From an uncultured bacterium (GTDB lineage Bacteria; Sysuimicrobiota; Sysuimicrobiia; Sysuimicrobiales; Sysuimicrobiaceae), in NCBI GenBank assembly GCA_938028835.1, contig CALIMJ010000002.1, forward strand, positions 1 through 64,000: 64,000 nt of DNA, given 5' to 3'. Positions 44,260 through 52,859 of the stretch are shown here, in pieces. Under the pieces are notes generated by a model. It was not told where the DNA came from. It saw nothing but the letters and a program-made list of their open reading frames with translations, and did not search any database. Each line of letters starts with the position of its first letter. The stretch's first letter is position 1. Made by a program: the position numbers and the translations under genes.

Positions 44260-45939
44260 ATGGGCGAGGTCCGGGTGGAGCGGCCCTGGCTGCGGCACTA
44301 CGACCCTGGGGTGCCGACGCACCTCGAGGTCCCGGACATCCGGGTGGACGAGATCGTGCGGCGGGCGGCGAGCACCTACGGAAACCGCGCCGCCCTGGTG
44401 TTCTTCGGGCGCAGGATCTCCTTCGCGGAGCTGGACGGCTTGGTGGACCGGTTCGCTGCGGGCCTGCAGCGGCTGGGCGTGGGCAAGGGCACGCCCGTCT
44501 CCCTGCACCTGCCCAACTGCCCGCAGTTCGTGGTGGCCTACTACGGGATCCTGCGGGCCGGTGGGGTGGTGGTCCCCCACAACCCCCTGTACACGGAGCC
44601 CGAGGTGGCCCACCAACTGCGGGACAGCGGCGCGGAGGTGGCCGTCACCCTGACCCTGTTCTACCCGCGGGTGGCCGCGGCGGCGCGCCAGGCGCGGGTC
44701 CGGGAGGTGGTGTTCACCGCCCTGCACGAGTTCATGGGGCCGGTGGCGCGGCTGCTGTACCCGCTCAAGGCGAAGCGGGAGGGACAGTGGGTAGACGTGC
44801 GGCCGCAGCCGGGCGTGCGGGCCTTCTCGGAGCTGCTGCGCGAAGGGGCTCCGCAGCCCGTGCCGGTGAGCCCGGAGGACCCTGCCGCGTACCTGTACAC
44901 GGGCGGGACCACGGGCGTGCCCAAGGCTGCGGTCCTCACCCACCGGAACCTGGTGGCCAACCTCCTCCAGGCAGCGAGCTGGGACCCTCAGCTGCGGCCG
45001 GGGCAGGAGGTGGCGCTGGCGGTCCTGCCGTTCTTCCACAGCTACGGGATGACGTCGGTGCTGAACTTCTCCATGTGGATGGGGGCCACGGTGGTCCTGG
45101 TCCCCCGCTTCGACCCCAAGCTGGTGCTGGACGCGGTCCGGCGCCACCGGCCGACCCTGTTCCACGGCGTCCCCACCATGTACATCGCGTTGCTGAACAC
45201 CCCCGAGCTGAAACGGGTGAGCTTCCGGTCCGTGCGGGCAGGGATCAGCGGTGCCATGGGGTTGCCGCGGGAGGTCCAGCGGCAGTGGGAAGCCGTGACG
45301 GGCGGGCGGCTGGTGGAGGGCTACGGGCTCACCGAGGCCTCCCCCGTGACCCACTGCAACCCCCTGTACGGGGTACGCAAGGAGGGCAGCATCGGCATTC
45401 CCGTGCCGGACACCGACGCCCGCGTGGTGGACCCGGAGACCGGAGCTCCGCTCCCGCCGGGCGAGGTCGGGGAGCTGGAGGTCCGGGGACCGCAGGTGAT
45501 GCGAGGCTACCTGAACCGGCCCGACGAGACCGCCCAGGTGCTACATGACGGATGGCTCCGCACGGGCGACATGGCTCGCAGGGACGAGGACGGCTTCTTC
45601 TACATCGTGGACCGCAAGAAGGAGATGATCAACGTGGGCGGGCTGAAGGTCTTCCCGCGGGAGGTGGAGGAGGTGCTGTACCGGCACCCCGCGGTGCGCG
45701 AGGCGGCCGCCATCGGAGTCCCGGATCCCGTTCGGGGCGAGGTGGTGAAGGCCTTCGTGGCCCTCAAGGAAGGACAGCACGTCACCGAGCACGAGCTGGT
45801 GGAGTTCTGCCGGCAGCACCTGGCGCCCCACAAGGTCCCGCGCGCGGTGGAGGTGCGGCCGCAGCTCCCGAAGACCCTCATCGGGAAGGTGCTGCGGCGG
45901 GCCCTCGCAGAGGAGGAGCGAGCCCGCGCAGGGGTCTGA
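44260..45939 (+). CDS. fadD: Long-chain fatty-acid-CoA ligase
   Basis: 559 residues, ANL superfamily. ATP loop YLYTGGTTGVPKAAVLTH, VEGYGLTEASPVTH, WLRTGDMARRDEDGFFYIVDRKKEMI (in part) and the C-terminal lysine in LPKTLIGKVLRR. Activates fatty acids for the preceding enzymes. ATG start after GGTGGAGG. Last gene of the fad unit; a CACCCGGCCGGGTG palindrome lies in the gap after it. Confidence 0.93.
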   Translation: MGEVRVERPWLRHYDPGVPTHLEVPDIRVDEIVRRAASTYGNRAALVFFGRRISFAELDGLVDRFAAGLQRLGVGKGTPVSLHLPNCPQFVVAYYGILRAGGVVVPHNPLYTEPEVAHQLRDSGAEVAVTLTLFYPRVAAAARQARVREVVFTALHEFMGPVARLLYPLKAKREGQWVDVRPQPGVRAFSELLREGAPQPVPVSPEDPAAYLYTGGTTGVPKAAVLTHRNLVANLLQAASWDPQLRPGQEVALAVLPFFHSYGMTSVLNFSMWMGATVVLVPRFDPKLVLDAVRRHRPTLFHGVPTMYIALLNTPELKRVSFRSVRAGISGAMGLPREVQRQWEAVTGGRLVEGYGLTEASPVTHCNPLYGVRKEGSIGIPVPDTDARVVDPETGAPLPPGEVGELEVRGPQVMRGYLNRPDETAQVLHDGWLRTGDMARRDEDGFFYIVDRKKEMINVGGLKVFPREVEEVLYRHPAVREAAAIGVPDPVRGEVVKAFVALKEGQHVTEHELVEFCRQHLAPHKVPRAVEVRPQLPKTLIGKVLRRALAEEERARAGV

Positions 45940-45970
45940 CCGGACGCGGCCGATCCATCCAGGACAGCCT

Positions 45971-45984
45971 CACCCGGCCGGGTG
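45971..45984. promoter_or_regulatory. 14-bp perfect palindrome between fad operon and ABC exporter
   Basis: CACCCGGCCGGGTG. No T-run follows, so an operator is more likely than a terminator. It lies 22 bp before the exporter ATG. GC-rich palindromes arise easily by chance here. Confidence 0.25.
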
Positions 45985-46005
45985 TACCCTGCTGGAGGTC
46001 CCGCC

Positions 46006-47733
46006 ATGGGCAGTCGCAGGTTCTGGAGCTTCGTCCGGCGCCACCTCCGGGCGTACCTGCTGGGGTACGCGGCGGCGCTGTGCGCGGTGGCCGTGGCGCA
46101 GGTCTCCCCGTGGGTCCTGAGGGCGGCGGTGGATCGCGTGCAGCGGGGGGCTCCGGGCGTAGAGGGCTTCGCCGCGGCGCTGCTGGGGCTAGCCCTGGGG
46201 GAGGCGGCCTTCAGCTACGCCATGCGGTGGCAGATCCTGGGGGCGGCGTTCCGCATCGAGGCGGAACTCCGGGACGCGCTGTTCGCGCACCTGCAGGGGC
46301 TGGACGCGGGCTTCTTCCACCGCTGGCGGACCGGGGACCTCATGGCCCGCGCGGTGAGTGACGTACGGGCGGTGCAGCGGTTCGCCGGCGTAGGGCTCAT
46401 GCGCTCCTTCCACACCGTGGTGATGGTGGCCAGCTCGGTGGCCTTCATGCTGGCCACCAGCCCGCGCCTCACCGCGGTGACCATGGCCATCCTCCCCGCG
46501 GCCACGGTGCTGTTCGTGGTGCTGGGGCGGCGCATCCACCGCCGTTTCGAAGTGGTCCAGGAGCGCTTCAGCGACCTGTCGGTGCTGAGTCAGGAGAACT
46601 TCAGCGGCATCCGGGTGGTGAAGGCCTACGCCCGGGAAGCCGCGGAGGTCCACCGCTTCCGCGCGGCGGCGGAGGGCCTGGCGGCGGCCCAGGTGCGCCT
46701 GGCACGGGTCCAGGGAGCCCTGTGGCCTGCGGTGGGCCTCGTGCTGGGGACCGCGGCGGTCGCCCTGCTGTGGGAGGGCGGGCGCCTGGTGGCCTCCGGC
46801 GAGCTGACCCTGGGGCAGCTGGTGCAGTTCTCGTACTACCTGGCGCGGTTGAGCTTCCCCATGATCGCCGCGGGCTGGGTGTTGAACCTGTGGCAACAGG
46901 GTCGAGCGTCCATGGCCCGGCTGGAGGAGGTGTTCCGGGCGAAGCCCCGGGTGCAGGACCCGCCCGCGCCCGTGATCCTGCCTGCGGTCCGCGGGGACCT
47001 CCTCTTCCGCGATGTGTGGTTCGCGTACGACGGCCGGCCCGTGCTCCGCGACGTGAACCTCCACATCCCCGCGGGCCGGACGGTAGCCCTGGTCGGCCCC
47101 ACGGGAGCGGGCAAGAGCACCTTGGTGAGCCTGGTGCCCCGGCTGTTCGACCCGACCCGGGGGAGCGTGCTGCTGGACGGGGTGGATTTGCGGGACCTGC
47201 CGCTTCGCACCGTGCGCGGCGCGGTGGGGTTCGTCTCGCAGGACCCCTTCCTGTTCAGTGACACCCTTTACGCCAACGTGGCCCTGGGCAGTGAGGACGA
47301 CCGCCGCGTGCGGGAAGCGTTCCTGACGGCACGGCTGGCCAAGGACCTGGACCAGCTGCCGGGCGGCTGGCACACGCTGGTGGGGGAGCGCGGGGTGACC
47401 CTTTCGGGCGGGCAGCGGCAGCGGGCCGCTCTGGCACGGGCGCTGGCCCGGGATCCGCGGATCCTGATCCTGGACGACGCTTTGAGCAGCGTGGACGCGC
47501 AGACGGAGGCCGAGATCCTGGCGGAGCTCCGCTCGGTGCTGCGCTCCCGCACGGCCATCGTGATCACCCACCGGCTCGCAGCCCTGGAAGAGGTGGACTG
47601 GGTCGTCGTTCTGGACGCCGGGCGGGTGGTAGAGGAGGGCACACACCGGGACCTCCTGCAGCGTGGGGGCCTGTACGCGGAACTGTACGAGCAGCAACGC
47701 CTGCGGGAGGCTCTAGAGGCAGAGGCGCCGTGA
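46006..47733 (+). CDS. ABC exporter half-transporter, degenerate ATP-site subunit
   Basis: 575 residues: six-helix exporter domain then ATPase. Walker A GPTGAGKST near 365, signature LSGGQRQRAALARALA, Walker B ILILDD in which the catalytic Glu is Asp (D491), His switch ITHRLAAL. It pairs with the next gene, whose own signature is altered, a pattern of heterodimeric exporters such as BmrCD/TM287-288. Probably multidrug or lipid export. ATG start after GGAGG; overlaps the partner by GTGA. Confidence 0.92.
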   Translation: MGSRRFWSFVRRHLRAYLLGYAAALCAVAVAQVSPWVLRAAVDRVQRGAPGVEGFAAALLGLALGEAAFSYAMRWQILGAAFRIEAELRDALFAHLQGLDAGFFHRWRTGDLMARAVSDVRAVQRFAGVGLMRSFHTVVMVASSVAFMLATSPRLTAVTMAILPAATVLFVVLGRRIHRRFEVVQERFSDLSVLSQENFSGIRVVKAYAREAAEVHRFRAAAEGLAAAQVRLARVQGALWPAVGLVLGTAAVALLWEGGRLVASGELTLGQLVQFSYYLARLSFPMIAAGWVLNLWQQGRASMARLEEVFRAKPRVQDPPAPVILPAVRGDLLFRDVWFAYDGRPVLRDVNLHIPAGRTVALVGPTGAGKSTLVSLVPRLFDPTRGSVLLDGVDLRDLPLRTVRGAVGFVSQDPFLFSDTLYANVALGSEDDRRVREAFLTARLAKDLDQLPGGWHTLVGERGVTLSGGQRQRAALARALARDPRILILDDALSSVDAQTEAEILAELRSVLRSRTAIVITHRLAALEEVDWVVVLDAGRVVEEGTHRDLLQRGGLYAELYEQQRLREALEAEAP

Positions 47734-49568
47734 CGGCCCAACCCTACGAGGAGGAGGCGGTCGGCGCACTCGACCGCCGGACGGCAGCCCGGCTGCTGGC
47801 CTACGTGCGCCCCTACCGGCGCCGGGTGCTGGCCGCGGTGGGTTTGCTGCTGGTGGCCTCGGCCACGGAACTGGCCGGTCCCCAGCTGTACCGCATCGCC
47901 ATCGACCGGTACATCGCCCCCCGGGCGGGCTCCCCGGACGTGTGGGGGCTTTCCTGGGTGGCCGCGGTGTACCTGCTGGTGCTCGGGCTGGGGTTCGCGG
48001 CCCGCTGGACGCAGAACGTCCTGATGCAGGCCGTCGGCCAGCGGGCCATGGCCGACCTGCGCACGGACCTGTTCGCACACCTGCAGCGCCTGCCCGTGGC
48101 CTTCTTCCACCGGAACCCCGTAGGCCGCCTGGTGACACGGGTCACGCACGACGTGGACAGCCTAAACGAACTGCTCACTTCCGGCCTGGTGGCGGTGTTC
48201 GGGGACCTGGTGACCCTGCTGGGGATCGTGGCGGCCATGCTGTGGCTGGACTGGCGCCTGGCGCTGGTGGTCCTGGCCGTCCTGCCCCTGGTGTACAGGG
48301 TCACCGAGCAGTTCCGGGTGCGGGCCCTGGAAGCGTACCGGGCGGTGCGGGTGCGCCTGGCCCGGCTGAACGCGTACCTCAACGAGCAGATCACGGGGAT
48401 GTCGGTGGTGCAGGTGTTCGGCCAGGAGGTGCGGGCGCGGGCGCGCTTCCAGGACCTGAACGGTGACCACCTGCGGGCGAACCTGGCCTCCCTGTCGAAC
48501 ATGGCCCGGTTCTTCCCCGCGGTGCAGGTGCTGGGGGCGCTGGCGGTGGCCCTGCTCCTGTGGGTGGGCGGAGGCCGTGCGGTCCAGGGGTGGGTGACCC
48601 TGGGGGTCCTGGTGGCCATGATCCAGTACGCGGAGAGACTGTTCGACCCTATCCGGGAGCTGGCGGAGAAGTTCAACCTCCTGCAGCAGGCCGTAGCCAG
48701 CAGCGAGCGGATCTTCCGGCTCCTGGACGAGCCCGTGACCCTGCAGGACCCGCCCGAGCCGCTCCCTCTCCGGCGGGTGCGGGGCACGGTGGAGTTCGAG
48801 GACGTGTGGTTCGCCTACGACCCCGCAGGGGCAGATCGGGACGGGGTCGGGTGGGCGCTGCGGGGCGTGTCCTTCCGGGTGGAGGCCGGCGAGCGGGTGG
48901 CCTTGGTGGGGCCCACGGGCGCGGGGAAGAGTTCGGTGGTGCAGCTGCTGTGCCGCTTCTACGACCCGCAGCGGGGCCGGGTGCTGCTGGACGGGGGGGA
49001 CGTGCGCGCGTTCCGCCAGCAGGACCTCCGGCGGCACGTGGGGCTGGTGCTGCAGGACGTGTTCCTGTTCTCGGGCACGATCCTGGACAACCTCCGCCTG
49101 TGGGATCCTCAGATCCCCATGGAGCGGGTCCGGGAGGCCGCGCGCCGCGCGGGTGCGGAGGGCTTCATCGAGCGCTTGCCCCAGGGCTACCACACCCAGG
49201 TGGGGGAGCGGGGCGTGCGGCTGTCCGCGGGCCAGCGGCAGCTCATCGCCCTGGCCCGGGCCCTCGTGCACGACCCGCAGGTTCTGGTGGTCCTGGACGA
49301 GGCCACCAGCCACGTGGACGCAGAGACCGAGCAGCACGTGCTGGAGGCGCTGCGGGGCGCATTGCGAGGGCGGACCACCATCGTGGTGGCGCACCGCCTG
49401 GCGACGGTGCAGGCCGTGGACCGCATCCTGGTCCTGCACCGGGGTCGTCTGGTGGAGGAAGGGACGCATCGCGAGCTGATGGCCCGGGACGGCGTGTACG
49501 CGAAGCTGTACCGGCTGCAGACGGGTCAGCGGCGCTGGACAAGGTCTGGAGCGGGAGGCGGCGGATGA
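47730..49568 (+). CDS. ABC exporter half-transporter, consensus-Glu subunit
   Basis: 612 residues, exporter fold. Walker A GPTGAGKSS, Walker B VLVVLDEATSHVD with canonical E524, but the signature is LSAGQRQ instead of LSGGQ, so the degenerate site is formed by its signature and the partner's Asp-bearing Walker B. His switch VAHRLATVQ. Forms the functional pump with the preceding gene. A small gene overlaps its stop (ATGA). Confidence 0.93.
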   Translation: MTAQPYEEEAVGALDRRTAARLLAYVRPYRRRVLAAVGLLLVASATELAGPQLYRIAIDRYIAPRAGSPDVWGLSWVAAVYLLVLGLGFAARWTQNVLMQAVGQRAMADLRTDLFAHLQRLPVAFFHRNPVGRLVTRVTHDVDSLNELLTSGLVAVFGDLVTLLGIVAAMLWLDWRLALVVLAVLPLVYRVTEQFRVRALEAYRAVRVRLARLNAYLNEQITGMSVVQVFGQEVRARARFQDLNGDHLRANLASLSNMARFFPAVQVLGALAVALLLWVGGGRAVQGWVTLGVLVAMIQYAERLFDPIRELAEKFNLLQQAVASSERIFRLLDEPVTLQDPPEPLPLRRVRGTVEFEDVWFAYDPAGADRDGVGWALRGVSFRVEAGERVALVGPTGAGKSSVVQLLCRFYDPQRGRVLLDGGDVRAFRQQDLRRHVGLVLQDVFLFSGTILDNLRLWDPQIPMERVREAARRAGAEGFIERLPQGYHTQVGERGVRLSAGQRQLIALARALVHDPQVLVVLDEATSHVDAETEQHVLEALRGALRGRTTIVVAHRLATVQAVDRILVLHRGRLVEEGTHRELMARDGVYAKLYRLQTGQRRWTRSGAGGGG

Positions 49569-49909
49569 GGGACGAAGCACGCCTGATCGAAGACCTTCGG
49601 GCCCTGGTGCAGGAGGCGGTCGCCGAGCGGCGGGGGCTGGTGGCGTTCACCCGCCTTTCGGGGGCCGAGCTGGACCGCATGGCGCGGGAGACCGAGCGCC
49701 GGGCCCTGGAGCAGGTGGCCTCGCGGCTACCCGCGGACGTGAGGGTGGCGCCCCTCCCGGAGCTGGCGGAGGCCCTGCGGGCCATGAAGCGGGAGCTCGC
49801 GGTCCTGGAGGCGCGGGAGGGACTCCGAGCGGAGTCCCGTGCCCTGGCCCGGGACGAGGTGGTGTGGCAGACCTTCGAGCGGGTGGCCGCCCTGCTGGGC
49901 GTGCTGTAG
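49565..49909 (+). CDS. Uncharacterised helical protein, 114 aa
   Basis: Soluble, charged, mostly helical (rich in Arg/Glu/Ala), with no motif I recognise. The ATG follows a GGAGG-rich stretch and overlaps the stop of the ABC exporter gene, so it is cotranslated with it. It could be an accessory factor of the exporter or simply a hitchhiker. Converges on the S1 gene. Confidence 0.65.
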   Translation: MRDEARLIEDLRALVQEAVAERRGLVAFTRLSGAELDRMARETERRALEQVASRLPADVRVAPLPELAEALRAMKRELAVLEAREGLRAESRALARDEVVWQTFERVAALLGVL

Positions 49910-49925
49910 AGGGCGTGGGTCCGGC

Positions 49926-50321
49926 TCAGCGGCGCCGGCGCCCGCCGCCTCGCTTGGCCTCGGTGTTGCGCTTGAGGTCCAGCAGGCGCTCTTCGCTCTG
50001 CCTCAGAAACGCCTTGAGCTTTTCCTCGAAGGTGGTGCGCTGCTTCTGACGGTTGGCCCGCTCCTCCGGGGTCAGCGCCTGCTTCACCGACAGGTCCAGC
50101 TTACCGCGTTCGTTGAGGCCCAGGATCTTGACCCGGACAGTCTGCCCCTCCCGCAGGTACTCGCGGATGTCCCGCACGAAGGTGTCCGCGATCTCGGAGA
50201 TGTGCACCAGCCCGCTGCGGCCGTCCGGGAGATCCACGAAGGCGCCGTAGGTGGTGATCTTGGCCACGACCCCTTCCACGATCTGTCCTGCCTCCGCCGC
50301 TTGCTGCGGGTTCGTGCTCAT
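49926..50321 (-). CDS. S1 RNA-binding domain protein (YugI/GSP13-like)
   Basis: 131 residues. S1 domain at about 13-86 (GQIVEGVVAKITTYGAFVDL, GLVHISEIADTFV, VKILGLNERGKLDLSVKQA) followed by a basic tail ending GGGRRRR. Similar to ribosome-associated general stress protein 13. The ATG is chosen; a TTG five codons upstream is possible. Has its own well-formed promoter. Confidence 0.9.
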   Translation of the reverse strand: MSTNPQQAAEAGQIVEGVVAKITTYGAFVDLPDGRSGLVHISEIADTFVRDIREYLREGQTVRVKILGLNERGKLDLSVKQALTPEERANRQKQRTTFEEKLKAFLRQSEERLLDLKRNTEAKRGGGRRRR

Positions 50322-50359
50322 GCGACCGTACAACACCCCCGCTCCCGAAATCCGCTTGC

Positions 50360-50388
50360 ATTGTAGGGGCGGGCCCCAGGCCCGTCAA
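50360..50388 (-). promoter_or_regulatory. Promoter of the S1-domain gene
   Basis: Read on the - strand: TTGACG (50388-50383), 17-bp spacer, TACAAT (50365-50360). 5/6 matches in both boxes, with about 30 bases to the start codon. Confidence 0.6.
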
Positions 50389-50519
50389 CGCGGGTGCGTT
50401 CGGCCCGCCGCGATAAACGGGACGCCGCCTCCGCTGGCCTCCTGGTCCGGGTCTTGCTCCGCCCGGCCGGCCCGGACGAGGTAGCATAGAGGGGACGTAC
50501 GGGCTCAAGGAGGTCGGGT

Positions 50520-51179
50520 TTGCTGCGGGGCAAGCGCATCCTGGTGACCTCGGGGCCCACCCGGGCTCCTCTGGACGCGGTGCGGTTCATCAGCAACAAG
50601 GGTTCGGGGCGCACGGGCGCCTTGGTGGCGGAGCTGGCCCTCCGAGCAGGAGCCTCCGTCACGTACGTGTACGGCCGGGGGGCCCAGCTCCCGCAGATCC
50701 GTGCCCGTGGCCGGGACCATCTTCGCCTCATCCCCATCGAGACGGTGGAGGACCTGGTGAACGTGTTCCGGGAGGAGCTCCCCACGGGCTACGACGCGGT
50801 CGTCCACCCCATGGCGGTCCTGGACTTCGCGCCCGAGGAGGTCCGGCGGGAGAAGGTGGGCTCGGAGGAGGCCTGGGTGGTGCGCCTGGTGCCGACCCCG
50901 AAGGTCATCCAGCTGGTGAAGGAGCTGAGCCCTCGCACGTTCCTGGTGGGCTTCAAGCTGGAGGTGGGCAAGGCTCGGGAGGAGCTGGTGCGCATCGCCC
51001 ACGAGTCCCTGGTGCGGAACCGGGCGGACGTCATGGTGGCCAACGACCTGGAGGAGATCGACCGGGGCGTGCACCGGGGTTACTTCGTGGGTCCCGACGG
51101 GCAGGTGCTGCGGGTCGCGGAGGGCAAGGAAGAGATCGCCCGGGCAGTGGTGGAGCTGCTGGAAGAGCGGCTGCCCTGA
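50520..51179 (+). CDS. coaB: Free-standing phosphopantothenate-cysteine ligase (CoaB-type)
   Basis: 219 residues matching only the CoaB half of bifunctional CoaBC: ILVTSGPTRAPLDAVRFISNKGSG, VHPMAVLDF, the KVGSEE loop, LVGFKLEVG, NDLEE. It ligates cysteine to phosphopantothenate in CoA synthesis. The CoaC decarboxylase half is absent, so coaC must be elsewhere, or this is a paralogue. TTG start with GGAGG upstream; a TAGCAT at 50482-50487 may be its -10. Confidence 0.88.
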   Translation: MLRGKRILVTSGPTRAPLDAVRFISNKGSGRTGALVAELALRAGASVTYVYGRGAQLPQIRARGRDHLRLIPIETVEDLVNVFREELPTGYDAVVHPMAVLDFAPEEVRREKVGSEEAWVVRLVPTPKVIQLVKELSPRTFLVGFKLEVGKAREELVRIAHESLVRNRADVMVANDLEEIDRGVHRGYFVGPDGQVLRVAEGKEEIARAVVELLEERLP

Positions 51180-51205
51180 GGCCGGGCGTGAGGGGGGAGG
51201 GGAGT

Positions 51206-51580
51206 ATGGGCCGGTTCGAGGAAGGCCTTCGAGTTCGCAGGGAGGTCATGGGGGACGAGTACGTGGACCGCAGCTTGAGGGAGGCGGACGACTTCAGCCG
51301 TCCGTTCCAGGAGCTGGTCACGGAGTACGCGTGGGGGGCTGTGTGGACGCGGCCCGGGCTGCCGCGGAAGGTCCGCAGCCTGCTCACCGTGGCCATGATG
51401 GCGGCGCTGAACCGGCCCCACGAGCTGCGGCTGCACGTGCGGGGCGCCCTGCGGAACGGCTGCACCGCGGAGGAGATCCGCGAGACCCTGCTGCAGGCCG
51501 CGGTGTACGCGGGCATGCCCGCGGCCCTGGACGCCTTCCGGGTCGCGCGGGAGGTGCTCGCGGAGGCGACGGGCGACTGA
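51206..51580 (+). CDS. Carboxymuconolactone decarboxylase family protein (PcaC-like)
   Basis: 124 residues. FQELVTEYAWGAVWTRPGL and RPHELRLHVRGALRNGCTAEEI match the PcaC branch, and the CxxC of AhpD-like members is absent. True PcaC acts in protocatechuate degradation, but no other pca gene is here, so the exact substrate is open. ATG chosen after GGGAGGGG. Confidence 0.88.
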   Translation: MGRFEEGLRVRREVMGDEYVDRSLREADDFSRPFQELVTEYAWGAVWTRPGLPRKVRSLLTVAMMAALNRPHELRLHVRGALRNGCTAEEIRETLLQAAVYAGMPAALDAFRVAREVLAEATGD

Positions 51581-51642
51581 GGGGTGGCGACGGCCACGGT
51601 GGGGCGTACCATCGGGCCAGGATCGGGAGTGGAGGTGCCGGG

Positions 51643-52734
51643 ATGACGACGGCGTACCGGGCGGACCAGGTGGGTAGCCTCCTGCGGCCGCAGGAGCTGC
51701 TGGAGGCCCGCTACCGTGGTGCCCCGGAGGAGGAACTGCGGTCGCTGGAGGACCGGCACATCCTCCGGCTCCTGGACAGGCAGCGGGAGCTCGGCGTGGA
51801 CGTGTTCACCGACGGTGAGCTGCGCCGGCGCAACTTCATGAGCGACCTCATGGACTCCGTGGAGGGGTTCGACTTCGGCGAGGCGCTCCCGCGGAGCTGG
51901 AAGGGGGAAGGAAAGGCACCGCCGGCCAGCGTCACGGGGGTGGCGGTCTCGCGGCTGCGTCAGGTGCGGCGCCTGACGGAGCACGAGGTGGGCTTCCTGC
52001 GGGCCCACAGTCCGGGACCGTTCAAGATCACCCTGCCCAGCGCGAACCAGTTTCCCGCCATCGCCTTCAAGAAGGGCGTGACGGACCGCGTGTACCGCAA
52101 CCACTCGGAGCTGCTGTGGGACATCGTCCCCATCGTGCGACGGGAGATCGAGGCCCTGGTGGCGGAGGGGGTCCCCTACGTGCAGATCGACGCGCCCCGA
52201 TACAGCTACTACATCGACCCCCGGTGGCGGCAGTACGTGCGCGAGGAGATGGGGGTGGAGCCGGAGACGGCCCTGGACGAAGCCATCCGGGCGGACAACG
52301 CGTGCCTGGAGGGTCTGCGGGGACGCGGGACGGTGCTGGCCATCCACCTGTGCCGGGGGAACAACCGAAGCCAGTGGTACGCGGAGGGAGGATACGACCC
52401 CATCGCAGAGAAGCTGTTCCACCAGCTTCAGGTGGACCGGTTCCTCCTGGAGTACGACGACGAGCGCTCCGGGACCTTCGAGCCCTTGCGGTTCGTCCCG
52501 CCAGACAAAACGGTGGTGCTGGGCCTGGTGAGTACCAAGCGGCCGCAGGTGGAGCCTCAGGAGACCCTCCTGCGCCGGATCGAGGAGGCCAGCCGTTACG
52601 TCCCGCTGGACCGCCTGGCCCTCAGCCCCCAGTGCGGGTTCGCTTCCGTGATGGAGGGCAACCTCCTGTCCGAAGACGACCAGTGGTCCAAGCTGAGGCT
52701 GGTGGTGGACACCGCCCGCCGGGTCTGGGGGTAG
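51643..52734 (+). CDS. MetE-like cobalamin-independent methyltransferase (C-terminal-domain type)
   Basis: 363 residues, corresponding to the catalytic C-terminal barrel of methionine synthase MetE. Zinc ligands are in place: H235 and C237 (IHLCRGN), E270 (LLEYDDE) and C331 (SPQCGF). Single-domain relatives transfer methyl groups to thiols with varied donors, so the function may not be methionine synthesis. ATG start after GGAGG. Its end abuts an insertion-sequence relic. Confidence 0.85.
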   Translation: MTTAYRADQVGSLLRPQELLEARYRGAPEEELRSLEDRHILRLLDRQRELGVDVFTDGELRRRNFMSDLMDSVEGFDFGEALPRSWKGEGKAPPASVTGVAVSRLRQVRRLTEHEVGFLRAHSPGPFKITLPSANQFPAIAFKKGVTDRVYRNHSELLWDIVPIVRREIEALVAEGVPYVQIDAPRYSYYIDPRWRQYVREEMGVEPETALDEAIRADNACLEGLRGRGTVLAIHLCRGNNRSQWYAEGGYDPIAEKLFHQLQVDRFLLEYDDERSGTFEPLRFVPPDKTVVLGLVSTKRPQVEPQETLLRRIEEASRYVPLDRLALSPQCGFASVMEGNLLSEDDQWSKLRLVVDTARRVWG

Positions 52735-52756
52735 ACCACAACGTCGCCGTTCCGTG

Positions 52757-52859
52757 GCTCATTGTAGGCGAAGCGGGCGGCCCCCACGTGCTTCGCCAGA
52801 GCCACACGGCCGGCGCGGTTCGGGGCCAGCTCGAAGCGGAACGCTTGCGTTACCCGCAT
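52757..52859 (-). pseudogene. tnpB: tnpB (IS607/IS1341 family) N-terminal stub
   Basis: Begins MRVTQAFRFELAPN and continues to GAARFAYNE, about 34 codons that match the start of TnpB (RNA-guided nuclease of IS200/IS605 and IS607 elements). The reading then runs into unrelated sequence next to the MetE-like stop. All catalytic parts are gone. The ATG overlaps the native tnpA stop at 52850-52852, the normal IS607 arrangement. Confidence 0.8.

Noticed and set aside
45971-45984. Rho-independent terminator after the fad operon
   Set aside because: The palindrome has no loop and no following T-run.
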